Assembly (NCBI GenBank): GCA_902787415.1
Contig: CADAGG010000024.1
Coordinates: 1-7,216, forward strand
DNA length: 7,216 nt
Direction: 5' to 3'
Source of the DNA: a methanogenic archaeon
GTDB lineage: Archaea > Thermoplasmatota > Thermoplasmata > Methanomassiliicoccales > Methanomethylophilaceae
Both the position numbers and the translations under genes were made by a program. Below the pieces are notes generated by a model, which saw only the letters and a program-made list of their open reading frames with translations, had not been told where the DNA came from and ran no database searches. This document shows, one piece after another, positions 6,966 through 7,216 of this stretch (the stretch's first letter is position 1; each line of letters begins with the position of its first letter).

Positions 6966-7216
6966 ATCTCTTCCTTCCTGTAAGCGAGGTCCGCCCTGCG
7001 GACGGCCTCCATGAATTGTTCCATCTTGGCGGGGTCCTTGCGCCCGCCCGTCTCAATGCCTGAGCTGACGTCCACCGCGTATGGGTGCAGCTCTTTTATC
7101 GCTTCCCCAACGTTGCCTGCGTCCAGGCCTCCCGCGAGGAAGTAGGGTTCCTTCACATCCCTGAGCAGGGACCAGTCCGATCTGACCCCGCTCCCGGCGC
7201 CGCTGTCGAACATGAT
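6962..7216 (-). CDS. trpF: Phosphoribosylanthranilate isomerase (TrpF), C-terminal part; 5' end beyond window
   Basis: TrpF performs the Amadori rearrangement of phosphoribosylanthranilate to CdRP, the third step of tryptophan synthesis from chorismate. Only the last 84 codons are present, and the frame is open to the right edge. The visible part begins with [10 protein letters not shown], where the Asp fits the catalytic acid of the family (Asp126 of the Thermotoga enzyme). [15 protein letters not shown] and [16 protein letters not shown] follow, which are the phosphate-binding strands 7 and 8 of the TIM barrel, and then the final helix. The ATG at 7213 within this motif is not the true start, because the catalytic Cys and first five strands must lie upstream. 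The stop overlaps the trpB start (ATGA), consistent with a trpF-trpB-trpA order. Confidence 0.94.
   Translation of the reverse strand: MMFDSGAGSGVRSDWSLLRDVKEPYFLAGGLDAGNVGEAIKELHPYAVDVSSGIETGGRKDPAKMEQFMEAVRRADLAYRKEEI

Noticed and set aside
5511..6983. A 490-residue plus-strand open frame opposite trpB and trpA
   Set aside because: It is antisense to two complete tryptophan synthase genes, has His/Gly/Val/Leu-rich composition without domains, and has no promoter or ribosome-binding site.

Overview
The window looks archaeal, probably a euryarchaeon of the Thermoplasmatota/Methanomassiliicoccales type; this is inferred from gene content and signals, not from a search. The support is an archaeal-type Trm1 tRNA methyltransferase, a THEP1-family NTPase, TATA boxes (CCTATAAA) 25-35 nt upstream of genes with very short predicted leaders, and GGTG(A)/GGAGG ribosome-binding sites. 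Base composition is moderately GC-rich with strong G/C preference at third codon positions. That bias produces long but spurious antisense ORFs.

Every real gene lies on the minus strand, so transcription runs from high to low coordinates. From 7216 down, the window holds the end of trpF, then trpB and trpA, coupled by short overlaps (4 and 8 nt): the distal part of a tryptophan operon. A 77-bp spacer (4929-5005) follows, carrying a TATA box flanked by two inverted repeats. It drives a two-gene unit of a THEP1-type NTPase and trm1 (TTG start overlapping the preceding stop). Next is a 61-bp spacer with a second clear TATA box, then purA, whose transcript is predicted to be almost leaderless.

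After purA, a 65-bp spacer with a strong GC-rich hairpin and a GGAGG site leads into a membrane sensor gene of the LytS/YehU (His_kinase) type. This gene is broken. It is frameshifted near 1553, and a perfect 47-bp tandem duplication (1184-1277) shifts the frame again. Removing one repeat copy and restoring one base gives about 437 residues: roughly eight membrane segments, an intact QPHFLYN phospho-acceptor motif, and an ATPase domain that has lost its usual ATP-binding residues. A second membrane gene starts in a 4-nt GTGA overlap with its stop and runs off the left edge. Its N-terminal half resembles the first sensor, so the two look like a tandem paralogous pair.

The housekeeping genes (tryptophan, AMP and tRNA modification) look intact and ordinary. 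The novelty is at the left end: a tandem pair of poorly characterised archaeal membrane sensors, one with two lesions and a degenerate kinase core. No stretch above 300 bp lacks a gene, and I saw no tRNA, rRNA, CRISPR array or insertion sequence.
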